This document shows positions 10,978-19,635 of a DNA stretch of 64,000 nucleotides, in pieces. The stretch is from NCBI RefSeq assembly GCF_003362725.1, contig NZ_QKTV01000001.1:852347-916346 (forward strand). Reading direction: 5' to 3'. This DNA comes from Winogradskyella aurantiaca. Lineage in GTDB: Bacteria; Bacteroidota; Bacteroidia; Flavobacteriales; Flavobacteriaceae. The first letter of the stretch is position 1; each line of letters begins with the position of its first letter. Under the pieces are notes generated by a model that worked only from the letters and a program-made list of their open reading frames with translations, was not told the origin of the DNA and made no database searches. The translations under genes were made by a program, and so were the position numbers.

Positions 10978-13353
10978 CTATTCGATACTAATGATCACTT
11001 CTTTGATATAACCAGTAAATTCTGAGTCCTCAGCATCCTTAAATACCTTATCGGCTACCTGAGTGGCATCGTCTCTACCCACATCAGCCGTTTCATCTGC
11101 AGAGAAAACCGCAGGTTGTGTTTTATCTATACGTCCTTCGGCCACTAATTCACCATCCACATACAGTTTGGCTATTCCTCCTTTTCCGGTGCCTCCACCG
11201 TCATATTCAAATTCCAATTTGATGTTAGCACTGTCATTTTTTATGGCTTTATCCGCTTTGATGGTGTAGCTGTTCAAGCCAAAATAATTATAGGTATAGG
11301 CCGGCTTACCCTTGTCCATGTAAAGCGCCCAACCACCAAATTTACCGCCCTGGCAAAGTATTATACCTTTATCGCGTCCGGATAATGATACATTAGCCTC
11401 AATAGTTTTGGACGTGTTTTTTACATTCAGGAAGGTATTCTCAAGCATGCCTTCCATGCCCTGTGCCAAGGTAATGGATTTACGATCACCCATTAAATCA
11501 GGACGTCCTGCAATGGCAGCATTAAAGCGTTCATATAAGCGATCGTCCAGTGGATATATATTGTTACTTATAGCTTCAGATTCAAAAAGATCAATCATCT
11601 CTTGAAGTTTTTCTGGATTTTCAGTTGCTAGATTATTGACCAGACTAAAATCTTCTTCTATGTTATACAATTCCCATTCTTCCTCTAAAAAGGGTTTTCT
11701 TGGTTTGCCTTCCCAAGGTACCATATGCACTACGCGAGCTAACCATCCGTTGCTATAAATACCGCGGTTTCCAAACATCTCAAAGTACTGAGTAGTATGT
11801 TGGTCTGGTGCGTCAGCATCATCAGTAGCATACAACATACTAACACCATCCATGGGTATTTGTTCTACTCCGTTAATGGATTTTGGAGTTGGTAAACTGG
11901 CTGCTTCCAAAACAGTTGAAGCAACATCATTCACATGGTGCCATTGCGATCTTATTTCGCCTTTAGATTCAAACCCATTAGGCCAGTGCATTACCATGCC
12001 GTTTCGTGTCCCCCCAAAGTCAGCGGCCACTTGTTTGGTCCATTTGAATGGGGCATCGGTAGCAACTGCCCAGGCAGCAGACATGTGAGGGAATGAATTT
12101 GGACCACCCCAATCATCCGCACGGTCTAACATGCTTTCAACCGTTTCTTCATCAAAGATTCCGTTCAAATGCACTAGCTCGTTATAAGTACCTTCTAAAC
12201 CACCCTCAGCACTGGACCCGTTGTCTCCCATGATATAGATAAATAGGGTGCTTTCCAGCTCACCTATCTCATCGATAGCATCCACCAAGCGTCCCACTTC
12301 ATTATCGGTATGCTCTGCAAACCCAGCAAAGGTTTCCATTTGAAGGGCGAATAGTTTCTTTTCATCTGCACTTAAAGATTCCCATTCTTTAATGCCGGAA
12401 GGCATAGGTGCCAACTGTGCATTTTGCGGAACAACGCCCATCGCTTTCTGTCTCTCGAATGTTTCTTCTCTTAGTTTTAACCAACCTTGATCAAACTTCC
12501 CCTTATATTTTTCTATCCATTCCTTAGGGGCGTGATGTGGCGCATGGGTAGCTCCAGTAGCATAATACATCATAAACGGTTTTTCGGGAGTCATGGCTTG
12601 CTGAAACTTTACCCATTCAATGGCTTCGTTGGTCATATCAGTTGTAAAGTGGTAGTCCTCCATTTCAGCTTTTGAGACTTTAGTAACTCCATCGAAAATG
12701 ACGGGTTCCCATTGGTTGGTTTCACCACCAATAAATCCATAGAATTTGTCAAACCCTGAATTGGTAGGCCATCTGGTATACGGCCCTGAAACCGATACTT
12801 CCCAAGTGGCCGTTTCGTGCCATTTTCCGAATGCGGCCGTACTGTAACCGTTTTGTTTTAGTGTTTCAGCAAAGTATTTAGCATTATCAGGTCTAATGCC
12901 CTGGTTGCCATAGAAGCCTGTGGCGACTTCCATAACGGAACCTACATTGACATTATGGTGATTTCTGCCGGATAGCAGAGAGGCTCGAGTAGGCGAGCAT
13001 AAGGCAGTGGTATGAAATCTATTGAACTTAAGGCCATTGTTAGCGAGCCTGTCAAAAGTAGGGGTGTTGATAGCTCCTCCATAAGTGCTGGTAGCTCCAA
13101 ATCCAATATCATCAATTAAAACGACCACAATATTTGGAGCGCCTTCCGGTGCCTTTATTTCGAACAGATCTGGTTTCTCGACATTGCGAGCATCCATCTC
13201 TGTGATCTGTTTCTGTTTTGGTGGTTGAATTGGCAATACGGAGCGATCAATTTCACCGGGTTTGGTTTCTACCATTGCCGTCTCCTCTTTGGTTTGTTGA
13301 CAAGAAGCTAATAACAAAATACCTGCAAATAGCAGGGTCTTCAAAAGTTTCAT
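10978..13353 (-). CDS. Type I arylsulfatase, lipoprotein
   Basis: A 791-residue sulfatase homologous along its length to the neighbour at 8503-10905. The N-terminus ends in lipobox LLASC (Cys18), so it is lipid-anchored while the neighbour has an ordinary signal peptide. NIVVVLIDDIGFGATSTYGG carries the metal ligands, Cys119 in CSPTRASLLSGRNHHN is the formylglycine precursor, and FGKWHET plus YIMGDNGSSAEG follow. The C-terminal domain (IILCQGGKFGGWALYMDKGK and so on) looks like a beta-sandwich. No formylglycine-generating enzyme is in the window. The pair probably arose by duplication and inversion. Confidence 0.92.
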   Translation of the reverse strand: MKLLKTLLFAGILLLASCQQTKEETAMVETKPGEIDRSVLPIQPPKQKQITEMDARNVEKPDLFEIKAPEGAPNIVVVLIDDIGFGATSTYGGAINTPTFDRLANNGLKFNRFHTTALCSPTRASLLSGRNHHNVNVGSVMEVATGFYGNQGIRPDNAKYFAETLKQNGYSTAAFGKWHETATWEVSVSGPYTRWPTNSGFDKFYGFIGGETNQWEPVIFDGVTKVSKAEMEDYHFTTDMTNEAIEWVKFQQAMTPEKPFMMYYATGATHAPHHAPKEWIEKYKGKFDQGWLKLREETFERQKAMGVVPQNAQLAPMPSGIKEWESLSADEKKLFALQMETFAGFAEHTDNEVGRLVDAIDEIGELESTLFIYIMGDNGSSAEGGLEGTYNELVHLNGIFDEETVESMLDRADDWGGPNSFPHMSAAWAVATDAPFKWTKQVAADFGGTRNGMVMHWPNGFESKGEIRSQWHHVNDVASTVLEAASLPTPKSINGVEQIPMDGVSMLYATDDADAPDQHTTQYFEMFGNRGIYSNGWLARVVHMVPWEGKPRKPFLEEEWELYNIEEDFSLVNNLATENPEKLQEMIDLFESEAISNNIYPLDDRLYERFNAAIAGRPDLMGDRKSITLAQGMEGMLENTFLNVKNTSKTIEANVSLSGRDKGIILCQGGKFGGWALYMDKGKPAYTYNYFGLNSYTIKADKAIKNDSANIKLEFEYDGGGTGKGGIAKLYVDGELVAEGRIDKTQPAVFSADETADVGRDDATQVADKVFKDAEDSEFTGYIKEVIISIE

Positions 13354-13421
13354 AAAGTAAGTGTTTGATTAATAATCTTCTAAAAATAAGAAATTCAAAA
13401 CAACTACTATTACGAATCTTC

Positions 13422-13800
13422 TTACTTTAACTCCAGATTGCCGCGCATATATTTTAAATTAAACTTCAACGCTGAGATTCGCCATCCGAGTTTGGAGTTG
13501 ACTAGCTCTATTTCATAACTCCCAACAAATTCTCGGGTACTGCCTTCCAGAGCATCTTTTTTATAATGACTGGCCATAACCTTGGCTGTTGCTTTATTGC
13601 CTGCAATAGTAATTATTTAGTTGCTAGTTTTGTAGTGTACAGCATATGTCTATTTGAAACATACCAGATCATACGAACAATTGTCAATCACTGGAATGCT
13701 TTTGGTCTCGGCTTCCGGGGATAAAATAGTATTCCTTTATAAAATCCTGTAAATCTTCTCTTGGTAATTGGGAGACTATAATCAAGGCTTGTATTTGAGA
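13422..13800 (-). pseudogene. Decayed SnoaL-like / NTF2-fold protein gene
   Basis: The minus strand encodes ITIAGNKATAKVMASHYK, then REFVGSYEIELVN and GWRISALKFNLKYMRGN before a stop at 13424-13422. This is the C-terminal half of a SnoaL-like (nuclear transport factor 2 family) protein. In the same frame upstream, YDLVCFK-stop-TYAVHYKTSN-stop interrupts the reading, and the frame closes again further up, so two stop codons and probably a frameshift break the gene. No intact start is seen. The left limit is exact; the right limit (about 13800) is approximate. It lies downstream of the MFS transporter gene and is probably a relic. Confidence 0.7.
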
Positions 13801-13832
13801 ATAAAGTGCAAAAATTTAGCGGTAATTATATT

Positions 13833-15011
13833 CTAGTTTGCGTTGTTATTACTGCGCTGTAATAAAGCCCATAAACCCAGGATAGGTCCTAAAGCCAATA
13901 ACATATATATGTAGTTCGAATTGAAGGATTGATCTAAATACGACATGAGTTGAATACTAATGATGGTAATGGCAAATCCAATACTGTTCACAGTCGTTAA
14001 GGCGGTTCCCTTAATTTCGGGCGGCGCTGTTTGAGCAGCGAGTGTTGAGAATAGTGGTGAATCCGCAATAACCACCATTCCCCAAATGATTAAAAAGCTC
14101 AAGAATAATAGGGGCTGATCCTGGTCGATCATCAATGGGCTTATTAGACAACAGATACAGGACAGGAGAAGGGCCAGAAAAGCAGTTTTTTTAGTCCCTG
14201 ATTTTAGCGACATAATTCCTGCTGCTACACAGGATAGCGAACCAACACCAATGACTAAAAAGGACCATAAGGCCACATTGAAGTTAACTTCGGGGTGCAA
14301 AGATTGGTAGGTTTTTAGGAGTACAGGTACGAAGGCCCAAAAGGCGTAAAGTTCCCACATATGCCCAAAATAGCCAAATGCCGCTGCCTTGAATGTGGGG
14401 CGTTTAAAGACTTGAAACATCACTTGAAAGTTGACTCGAGCCCCTGCTGTTATAAACGGGCCTTTCGGGACCAATACAAATAATGCCAATCCTCCTCCAA
14501 CGGACATTACTGAACAGCCAATGATTACCGAGTTCCAGGAAAAGTTAGCGCTTAGGTATTTTAATAAATGAGGCGAGGCAGTGCCCAGCACCAAGGCACT
14601 AACAAGAAATCCTAATGATCTGCCTAATCCCTTGTTATAATAGTCCGAGGCAATTTTCATACCCACCGGATAAATACCTGCCAGGAAGAACCCAGTTAAA
14701 AACCGAAATAAAAGAATACTTGTAAGAGTATTGGCTTGCCATAAGATGCCCAGGTTGCAGAGCGCTCCTAAAATGGCACTAATTAAAAAGACTTTTGATG
14801 GTGAGAACCGATCAGCAATCGTCAACAGGGCAAAAACTAAGGTGCCCGTGATAAACCCCAACTGAACGGCCGCTGTTAAGTGACCCAATGCATCGGTATC
14901 TAAATTAAAATTTGTGACCAAATCTGTCATCACTCCATTACCAGCAAACCACAGGGATGTGCATAGTAGTTGGGCAATGACAATGGTTGGAAGTATGTGT
15001 GATTTAGACAA
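13833..15011 (-). CDS. MFS transporter
   Basis: A 392-residue major facilitator with about 12 hydrophobic segments. The N-terminal half shows LGHLTAAVQLGFITGTLVFALLTIADRFSPSKV, the loop 2-3 region of MFS exporters, and there is a central charged loop near residue 190. It ends the TetR-led operon, 14 bp after the GH16 gene. The substrate is unknown; uptake or efflux of a product of the hydrolases upstream would fit the context. Confidence 0.85.
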   Translation of the reverse strand: MSKSHILPTIVIAQLLCTSLWFAGNGVMTDLVTNFNLDTDALGHLTAAVQLGFITGTLVFALLTIADRFSPSKVFLISAILGALCNLGILWQANTLTSILLFRFLTGFFLAGIYPVGMKIASDYYNKGLGRSLGFLVSALVLGTASPHLLKYLSANFSWNSVIIGCSVMSVGGGLALFVLVPKGPFITAGARVNFQVMFQVFKRPTFKAAAFGYFGHMWELYAFWAFVPVLLKTYQSLHPEVNFNVALWSFLVIGVGSLSCVAAGIMSLKSGTKKTAFLALLLSCICCLISPLMIDQDQPLLFLSFLIIWGMVVIADSPLFSTLAAQTAPPEIKGTALTTVNSIGFAITIISIQLMSYLDQSFNSNYIYMLLALGPILGLWALLQRSNNNAN

Positions 15012-15025
15012 TTCTTAGTAGGCTT

Positions 15026-15856
15026 TTATTTCTGGTATACGCATATCCAATCTACTTCCATGATCTGAGGAAAAACAGAGGTTTTATCCGGTCTACCTGA
15101 AAAGGTACCACCAACTGCTATGTTTAGCAATAAAAAGAACTCCTGATGAAACTCGGCCCGTTCACCGCTATTAATTGGGGTTGAAATAAATTCCTCACCA
15201 TCTACAGACCAGGAAATCTGGTTCTTGTCCCATTCCAATTCAAAAATATGAAAGTCGTCTGCAAAGATGCCTTTCTTTAAATGGTATTCCACAGGGCCCA
15301 TCATTTCATGTTGGTCATCTTTGTTTGCATAGTGGATATTGGCTTCTATCACGGCATCGTCTCTAAATCCATAGAGCTCCAGAATATCAATCTCACCCGA
15401 TTGTGGCCAGGGGGTATCTCCACCATTTTCATCAATACTGGCACCCAGCATCCAAAATGCTGGCCATATGCCCATGCTATAGGGTAATTTAATTCGTGCA
15501 GCTACCTTACCATACTTAAACGAGAACTTGTTAGCAGTATTTAATCGGGCTGAGCTATATTGATCCAATCCATGCACATCGCTTTCATGAATGGCCTTAA
15601 TAACCAGTCGGCCATCTTTAATAAAGGCATTCTTTTCGTTGGCGGTATAGCGTTGCCATTCCTCATTAAAGCGTCCAGCTTTTTCAACCTGTCGGTTCCA
15701 TTTACTGTCATCTAGTTGCTCTTGTTCAAATTCGTCAGACCAAATGAGTTGCCATTTAGATCCGGGATCATATGTAGAATCTTTACTATCCATTGCTATA
15801 AATGCACTTAGAGAAATAACACCAATAAAAATAAAACCTTTTAACCGTTTGTTCAT
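15026..15856 (-). CDS. Glycoside hydrolase family 16, laminarinase-like
   Basis: A 276-residue secreted GH16 enzyme, probably cutting beta-1,3 (laminarin-type) glucans. The N-terminal hydrophobic segment (about residues 8-21) is a signal peptide or anchor. WQLIWSDEFEQEQLDDSKWN opens the fold, WPAFWMLG is at about 131-138, and the catalytic motif E155-I-D-I-L-E160 has both the nucleophile and the acid/base Glu with the Asp between. ELEWDKNQISWSVDGEE and VDWICVYQ complete the family pattern. There is no carbohydrate-binding module. It sits in an operon with DoxX-like and alpha/beta hydrolase genes rather than in a SusCD locus, which is unusual for a polysaccharide enzyme in this phylum. Confidence 0.93.
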   Translation of the reverse strand: MNKRLKGFIFIGVISLSAFIAMDSKDSTYDPGSKWQLIWSDEFEQEQLDDSKWNRQVEKAGRFNEEWQRYTANEKNAFIKDGRLVIKAIHESDVHGLDQYSSARLNTANKFSFKYGKVAARIKLPYSMGIWPAFWMLGASIDENGGDTPWPQSGEIDILELYGFRDDAVIEANIHYANKDDQHEMMGPVEYHLKKGIFADDFHIFELEWDKNQISWSVDGEEFISTPINSGERAEFHQEFFLLLNIAVGGTFSGRPDKTSVFPQIMEVDWICVYQK

Positions 15857-15863
15857 GACATCC

Positions 15864-16586
15864 TTAGTTTGATTTCTTTTGACTGTTGTAAAGTTCTAAG
15901 CACTGGTTTAAAGAATGGCCTTCTTGATGGATGCAATCGCAGAAACTGTAACCTGCTTCCTCATTCAAGGTTCCTGTGAATTGCTGCTGACAGTCCCTTA
16001 AAGAGTTCCTTGGCATCACTTCATGTCCATAAACGGCAAAGACTATGGTGCTAGCCGAAATAGCTACCACAATAAGGGTAAAAGCAAAAGGGAATCTCCA
16101 GCTATAATGCTCTGGTTTTTCAAAAAAGGGTAGGGGTTTAAGTTTTTTGATGGGAAGCAAATATTGCAATCGGTCATAGTGCCAGACTAAAATAAAGAGA
16201 TTTGCCAGGGTCATCAAAGGGGAGGTAACAATAGATCCTTCAAACCTTACCGCATAAGACAGTATCCAAATGTTGATTATGATAGGCAGATAAACCAAAG
16301 CTCCCCATAAAACAGTTCTCGGAATCAATAACAGGATGGCAGCGATCACTTGAGCGATACCAATGAAGGTGTAGTAATATCCAGTATCATGAAGAGCCGT
16401 AAGATAGGCTCCCATAGGATGTAATTCGGACAAGCCATTAGCAAAGCGTTCTCCTACTATTTTTACCATACCTGCCACGATAAATGCATAGGCTAGTGAT
16501 ACCCGGCAAAAGAGGTAGAATAACCAATACCAGCGATTGGATCGCATCTTAGGGTAAAACAGTTTAAAGGATTTAAAAATGGACAT
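15864..16586 (-). CDS. DoxX-like integral membrane protein
   Basis: A 240-residue membrane protein with about five hydrophobic segments. The pattern LFCRVSLAYAFIVAGMVKIVGERFANG followed by a second segment GIAQVIAAILLLIPRTVLWGAL is typical of the DoxX/DoxD-like fold. The C-terminal ~45 residues are soluble and carry three Cys (DCQQQF, SFCDCIHQEGHSLNQCLELY). Gap to GH16 is 7 bp. The role is unknown; DoxX-like proteins are linked to quinone or thiol redox reactions. Confidence 0.7.
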   Translation of the reverse strand: MSIFKSFKLFYPKMRSNRWYWLFYLFCRVSLAYAFIVAGMVKIVGERFANGLSELHPMGAYLTALHDTGYYYTFIGIAQVIAAILLLIPRTVLWGALVYLPIIINIWILSYAVRFEGSIVTSPLMTLANLFILVWHYDRLQYLLPIKKLKPLPFFEKPEHYSWRFPFAFTLIVVAISASTIVFAVYGHEVMPRNSLRDCQQQFTGTLNEEAGYSFCDCIHQEGHSLNQCLELYNSQKKSN

Positions 16587-16618
16587 GGCGACTCAACTGA
16601 TTTCTAAAATTACAACTA

Positions 16619-17563
16619 TCAATCCAGGAAAAGTAAAACAGCCTCTAGACTTTCATCAGGGGCTTCCTCCATGGGCACATGTCCTACGTTTTTAAGGATC
16701 AGCAAGGTATTATTGGGTATATCCTTGTAAAAATTCTGTGCCATAGCTACTGGGATTAATTCATCCTTTTCACCCCAAAGTATCAATGTGGGTTGCTGAA
16801 TGTTAGGTATGTTTAGGTATTCATCAGACTGGTGGTCTACGGCTAATCGGTCTACAAAAGCCTGACGGTTGCCCTCTCTAAGGGTCAATTCAAAATACCG
16901 GTCCACCAAAGGTTCAGTAACCTTTGATTTGTCAGCATAGACATTTTCAATACTGGATTTGGCCACGGAACGCGGAGTGATGTAAGTAAATATCTGTTTT
17001 ATAATTGGTATTTCGGCAAGTTGAAAGGCGATAGGTCGGCTTTGGGCCTTAACAGGATATCCAGAAGCATCAATGAGAATAAGCTTATCTACTGTGTCTG
17101 GGTGCTCAAGGGTGAATCGCCATGAGATGCCTCCACCCAGCGAATTACCGCCAAGAATACATGAGTCAACGTTCATGGCATTGAGGAAATCGTGTATGAA
17201 ATCTATATAGCTTTCCATACTATAGTCGCGATTAGGAAAGGGGCCGGTTAATCCATAACCAGGCAGGTCCATCCGAATAACGCGATGCTTGCTTTTAAGA
17301 TCCGTAGTCCAATCATCAAAGGTGTGTAGACTACTTCCAGTACCATGGATTAAGACGATAGGAATACTATCTGATTTTGGGCCCTCATCTCTGTAATGGA
17401 CTTGCATACCGTCCACATCTACAAAGGCCGATGCTTCATTGGTATAGCGGCTCTTAAGCTCGTCTAAAGGAATATCGCTATACCCAAAAAGTAATACAAC
17501 TGCCAGTACTAATAGTGCCAGACTTAGTACTAAAATTTTGAAGATCTTTTTAAGGTGCTTCAT
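16619..17563 (-). CDS. Alpha/beta hydrolase, membrane-anchored
   Basis: A 314-residue alpha/beta hydrolase with an N-terminal transmembrane segment (residues ~8-27). The oxyanion HGTGSS is at 73-78, the nucleophile elbow GGNSLGG has Ser141, an acid residue is expected in LILWGEKDELIP, and the catalytic His is in NVGHVPMEE. This is an esterase-type triad. It belongs to the operon led by the TetR gene, 55 bp upstream of which another alpha/beta hydrolase gene ends. Substrate unknown. Confidence 0.88.
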   Translation of the reverse strand: MKHLKKIFKILVLSLALLVLAVVLLFGYSDIPLDELKSRYTNEASAFVDVDGMQVHYRDEGPKSDSIPIVLIHGTGSSLHTFDDWTTDLKSKHRVIRMDLPGYGLTGPFPNRDYSMESYIDFIHDFLNAMNVDSCILGGNSLGGGISWRFTLEHPDTVDKLILIDASGYPVKAQSRPIAFQLAEIPIIKQIFTYITPRSVAKSSIENVYADKSKVTEPLVDRYFELTLREGNRQAFVDRLAVDHQSDEYLNIPNIQQPTLILWGEKDELIPVAMAQNFYKDIPNNTLLILKNVGHVPMEEAPDESLEAVLLFLD

Positions 17564-17641
17564 ATCAAATGTATTGTGGTGGTCAACTAAAGATAGCAGA
17601 TTTTTATCAAGGCCCCTGATTTTACAATTAAAGTGACCTTA

Positions 17642-18502
17642 TCATAATAAGGCATCATGAAAATCAAAAAATGCCTTTAAGACTTCCTTAGGGGTTTCAA
17701 TGTGTGGGTAGTGACCAGAATTTTGCAGGTAGACGATATCAGCATCGGGAATTAGTTCCGCATAGCGCTCTGCTGCGTGCAGTCCTGAAACAGGATCTTC
17801 GATGCCATTGATAAGACGCATAGGAACTACTGACGCCACCATCGGTTTTACCCAACGGTCTCTGTTGCGTCGTCGCTCTTTAATGTAATGGATTAAACGT
17901 GGGATCATTCGGCGTCCGTTGTTTTCAATGATTAAATTCCATGTCTCCTTCACAAACTCATCAGATGGGGGATGGGCCTGGCTGAAAATATTGTGGAAAC
18001 TTCGTTTTAAAGAGGCGAGTGACATAGCCTTAACCACAAGAGGGCCTAATGGCGATAAGAGTAGCTTCTGAATAACAAGGGCTCGATGGGTTTCAGGAAA
18101 CAAGCCTCCATTCAAAAACACACAAGATAGCCAGTTGACTTTGGAGGTCTTATGGTACTGACGTGCCAATAATTCTTGAGCAATCGTATCTCCCAGATCA
18201 TGTGCTAGTATATGCGCCTTAGTAATACCTTGCTCTATTAACAGATCTTCAATAACATCGGCTTGCAAACTAATGCTAAGCGTTTGATTAGGTTTGGAGG
18301 ACTTGCCAAGTCCAATAAGATCGTGAGCAATCACGTCGAACCTTTGAGATAGAGCTGGCCAAAGAAGTTCAAAGTCCCAGGAAGATGATGGAAAGCCATG
18401 AATACAAATTAGCGATTCACCTTGGCCTGATCGTTTGTACACCACATTGAGCCCTTGTACATTGGCACTTTGAGTACCCGAATACCATAAGTTTACATCC
18501 AT
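17642..18502 (-). CDS. Alpha/beta hydrolase, epoxide-hydrolase/haloalkane-dehalogenase type
   Basis: A 286-residue alpha/beta hydrolase. Oxyanion motif HGFPSSSWDF is near residue 35. The nucleophile elbow reads AHDLGD (Asp102) instead of G-x-S-x-G, the arrangement of epoxide hydrolases and haloalkane dehalogenases, which use Asp to form an ester intermediate. NSGHYPHIETP holds the catalytic His. No signal peptide is seen. It begins 12 bp after the TetR stop, so it is very likely co-transcribed with the regulator. The actual substrate is not known. Confidence 0.88.
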   Translation of the reverse strand: MDVNLWYSGTQSANVQGLNVVYKRSGQGESLICIHGFPSSSWDFELLWPALSQRFDVIAHDLIGLGKSSKPNQTLSISLQADVIEDLLIEQGITKAHILAHDLGDTIAQELLARQYHKTSKVNWLSCVFLNGGLFPETHRALVIQKLLLSPLGPLVVKAMSLASLKRSFHNIFSQAHPPSDEFVKETWNLIIENNGRRMIPRLIHYIKERRRNRDRWVKPMVASVVPMRLINGIEDPVSGLHAAERYAELIPDADIVYLQNSGHYPHIETPKEVLKAFFDFHDALL

Positions 18503-18514
18503 GGACTGTTCTTG

Positions 18515-19111
18515 TTAGTTCTCTTCGTTCAATGTAAGACCTTTAAGTACTAATTCTAATCCCCACTTTAATAAATCCAAAGATTCGTCATTGTTCAATC
18601 CACAAACGTCTTTGGTTATTATCATGGGTTCAACGCCCATAAATAGGGTGATAAGGTTGGAGAGTTTCTCCTGATCTTTTGGACTGAGGTCGGTGTTTTC
18701 CAATGCTAGTTTCAAGGTTTTTTTACGCCGAGCACCACGTTTGCTGTTTGTATTGGCAGGATCTAATACCGCACTAATGTATTTTCTAAAGAGCTGCTCA
18801 TTGTCCAGTGTTAGTTGGTTGTAATAATCCTGTATCCCATATATGGTAGCTTCCAGATTTTGTTGGTCCAGAGGTTCTAAAATGGCTTCAGGACTTTTAG
18901 TGCTCACTTGCAATCCAGCTTCCGCTGCTAGAATATCGCTGTTGGAAAAATACCTGTAGACAGTAGCTCTCGAAATTCCAGTGCGCTTGGCAATATCATC
19001 AAGGTTGAAGCTGAGCCCTTTATTGAGGAAGTAAGCTGCCCCGGCCAGTATTTTACTGCGGGTTTCCTGTTTTTGATTGGTTCGTCCAGATTGGAGATAA
19101 GCATCACTCAT
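18515..19111 (-). CDS. TetR family transcriptional regulator
   Basis: A 198-residue TetR-type repressor. The N-terminal DNA-binding domain is at residues ~15-62 (RSKILAGAAYFLNKGLSFNLDDIAKRTGISRATVYRYF; the recognition helix is in GISRATVYRYF). The C-terminal ligand domain has no recognisable specificity. Its start codon lies at the edge of a palindromic operator (19111-19126), and an identical operator overlaps the divergent cupin promoter, so it probably represses itself, the five downstream genes and the cupin gene. The inducer may be a substrate of the two alpha/beta hydrolases. Confidence 0.92.
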   Translation of the reverse strand: MSDAYLQSGRTNQKQETRSKILAGAAYFLNKGLSFNLDDIAKRTGISRATVYRYFSNSDILAAEAGLQVSTKSPEAILEPLDQQNLEATIYGIQDYYNQLTLDNEQLFRKYISAVLDPANTNSKRGARRKKTLKLALENTDLSPKDQEKLSNLITLFMGVEPMIITKDVCGLNNDESLDLLKWGLELVLKGLTLNEEN

Positions 19112-19126
19112 GAGACAAATATCTCA
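19111..19126. promoter_or_regulatory. Putative TetR operator 1 (regulator side)
   Basis: TGAGACAAATATCTCA, an inverted repeat TGAGA-N6-TCTCA touching the start codon of the TetR gene. The same 16 bases, plus six more downstream, recur exactly 53 bp away at 19164. Short palindromes of this size in a divergent TetR promoter are usually the repressor's own sites. Confidence 0.75.
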
Positions 19127-19132
19127 TAAAAT

Positions 19133-19163
19133 TTGGATACATCAAAGTTTACCATTAAGTTTG
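19133..19163 (+). promoter_or_regulatory. Promoter of the cupin gene
   Basis: TTG at 19133-19135, 20-base spacer, TAAGTTTG at 19156-19163: a full match to the flavobacterial consensus TTG-N19/20-TAnnTTTG. Operator 2 starts at the next base, so bound repressor would cover the transcription start. Confidence 0.75.
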
Positions 19164-19179
19164 TGAGACAAATATCTCA
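19164..19179. promoter_or_regulatory. Putative TetR operator 2 (cupin side)
   Basis: Second copy of TGAGACAAATATCTCA, directly after the -7 box of the cupin promoter and five bases before the cupin ATG. With operator 1 it forms a 22-base direct duplication in which each copy sits at the start of one divergent gene. Confidence 0.75.
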
Positions 19180-19183
19180 TAAA

Positions 19184-19618
19184 ATGGATTCAAGTAACAC
19201 CATGTGGGTGCTTGGTCATAAAATTACACCACACGATACCTCCGGTGATTATGACCTCATGGTAGCAGAAACCCCACCAAATGTCCCAGGTCCACCACCT
19301 CATTTGCACAATGCTTACAAAGAATCATTTTTAATTATTGAAGGAGAACTGGAGTTTTTTGTCAATGGTAAAACACAGGTCGTAAGGGCTGGGGAATCGG
19401 TTGACATTCCACCCAAGACATTGCATACCTTTAATAACAAAACCAATCAGACTTGTAAATGGATTAATATTCACAGTCCTAAAGGATTTCGAACCTTTTT
19501 TAATGAATTGGGTGTCCCAGATACGGAAGCCAATGCTGTGGAGAAATCAGTTGCTCCAGAGCTAATTCAGAAGGTGATTCAGACGGCTTCTGATTACGAT
19601 ATGATTATTCAGGGTTAA
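19184..19618 (+). CDS. Cupin domain protein
   Basis: A single-domain cupin of 144 residues from the ATG at 19184. A TTG at 19133 is in frame but would place the promoter and operator inside the gene, so it is rejected. Cupin motif 1 is present around PPPHLHNAYKESFLIIEGELEFF (metal-ligand His and Glu residues) and motif 2 around VDIPPKTLHTFNN. It is divergent from the TetR gene and shares its control region, so it is probably co-regulated with the hydrolase operon. Isomerase, dioxygenase or ligand-binding roles are all possible for this family. Confidence 0.88.
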   Translation: MDSSNTMWVLGHKITPHDTSGDYDLMVAETPPNVPGPPPHLHNAYKESFLIIEGELEFFVNGKTQVVRAGESVDIPPKTLHTFNNKTNQTCKWINIHSPKGFRTFFNELGVPDTEANAVEKSVAPELIQKVIQTASDYDMIIQG

Positions 19619-19635
19619 CGCTAGAAACGAAACGT

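Noticed and set aside
19133..19183. TTG start of the cupin gene at 19133
   Set aside because: The stretch holds the promoter and operator 2; ATG at 19184 fits better.
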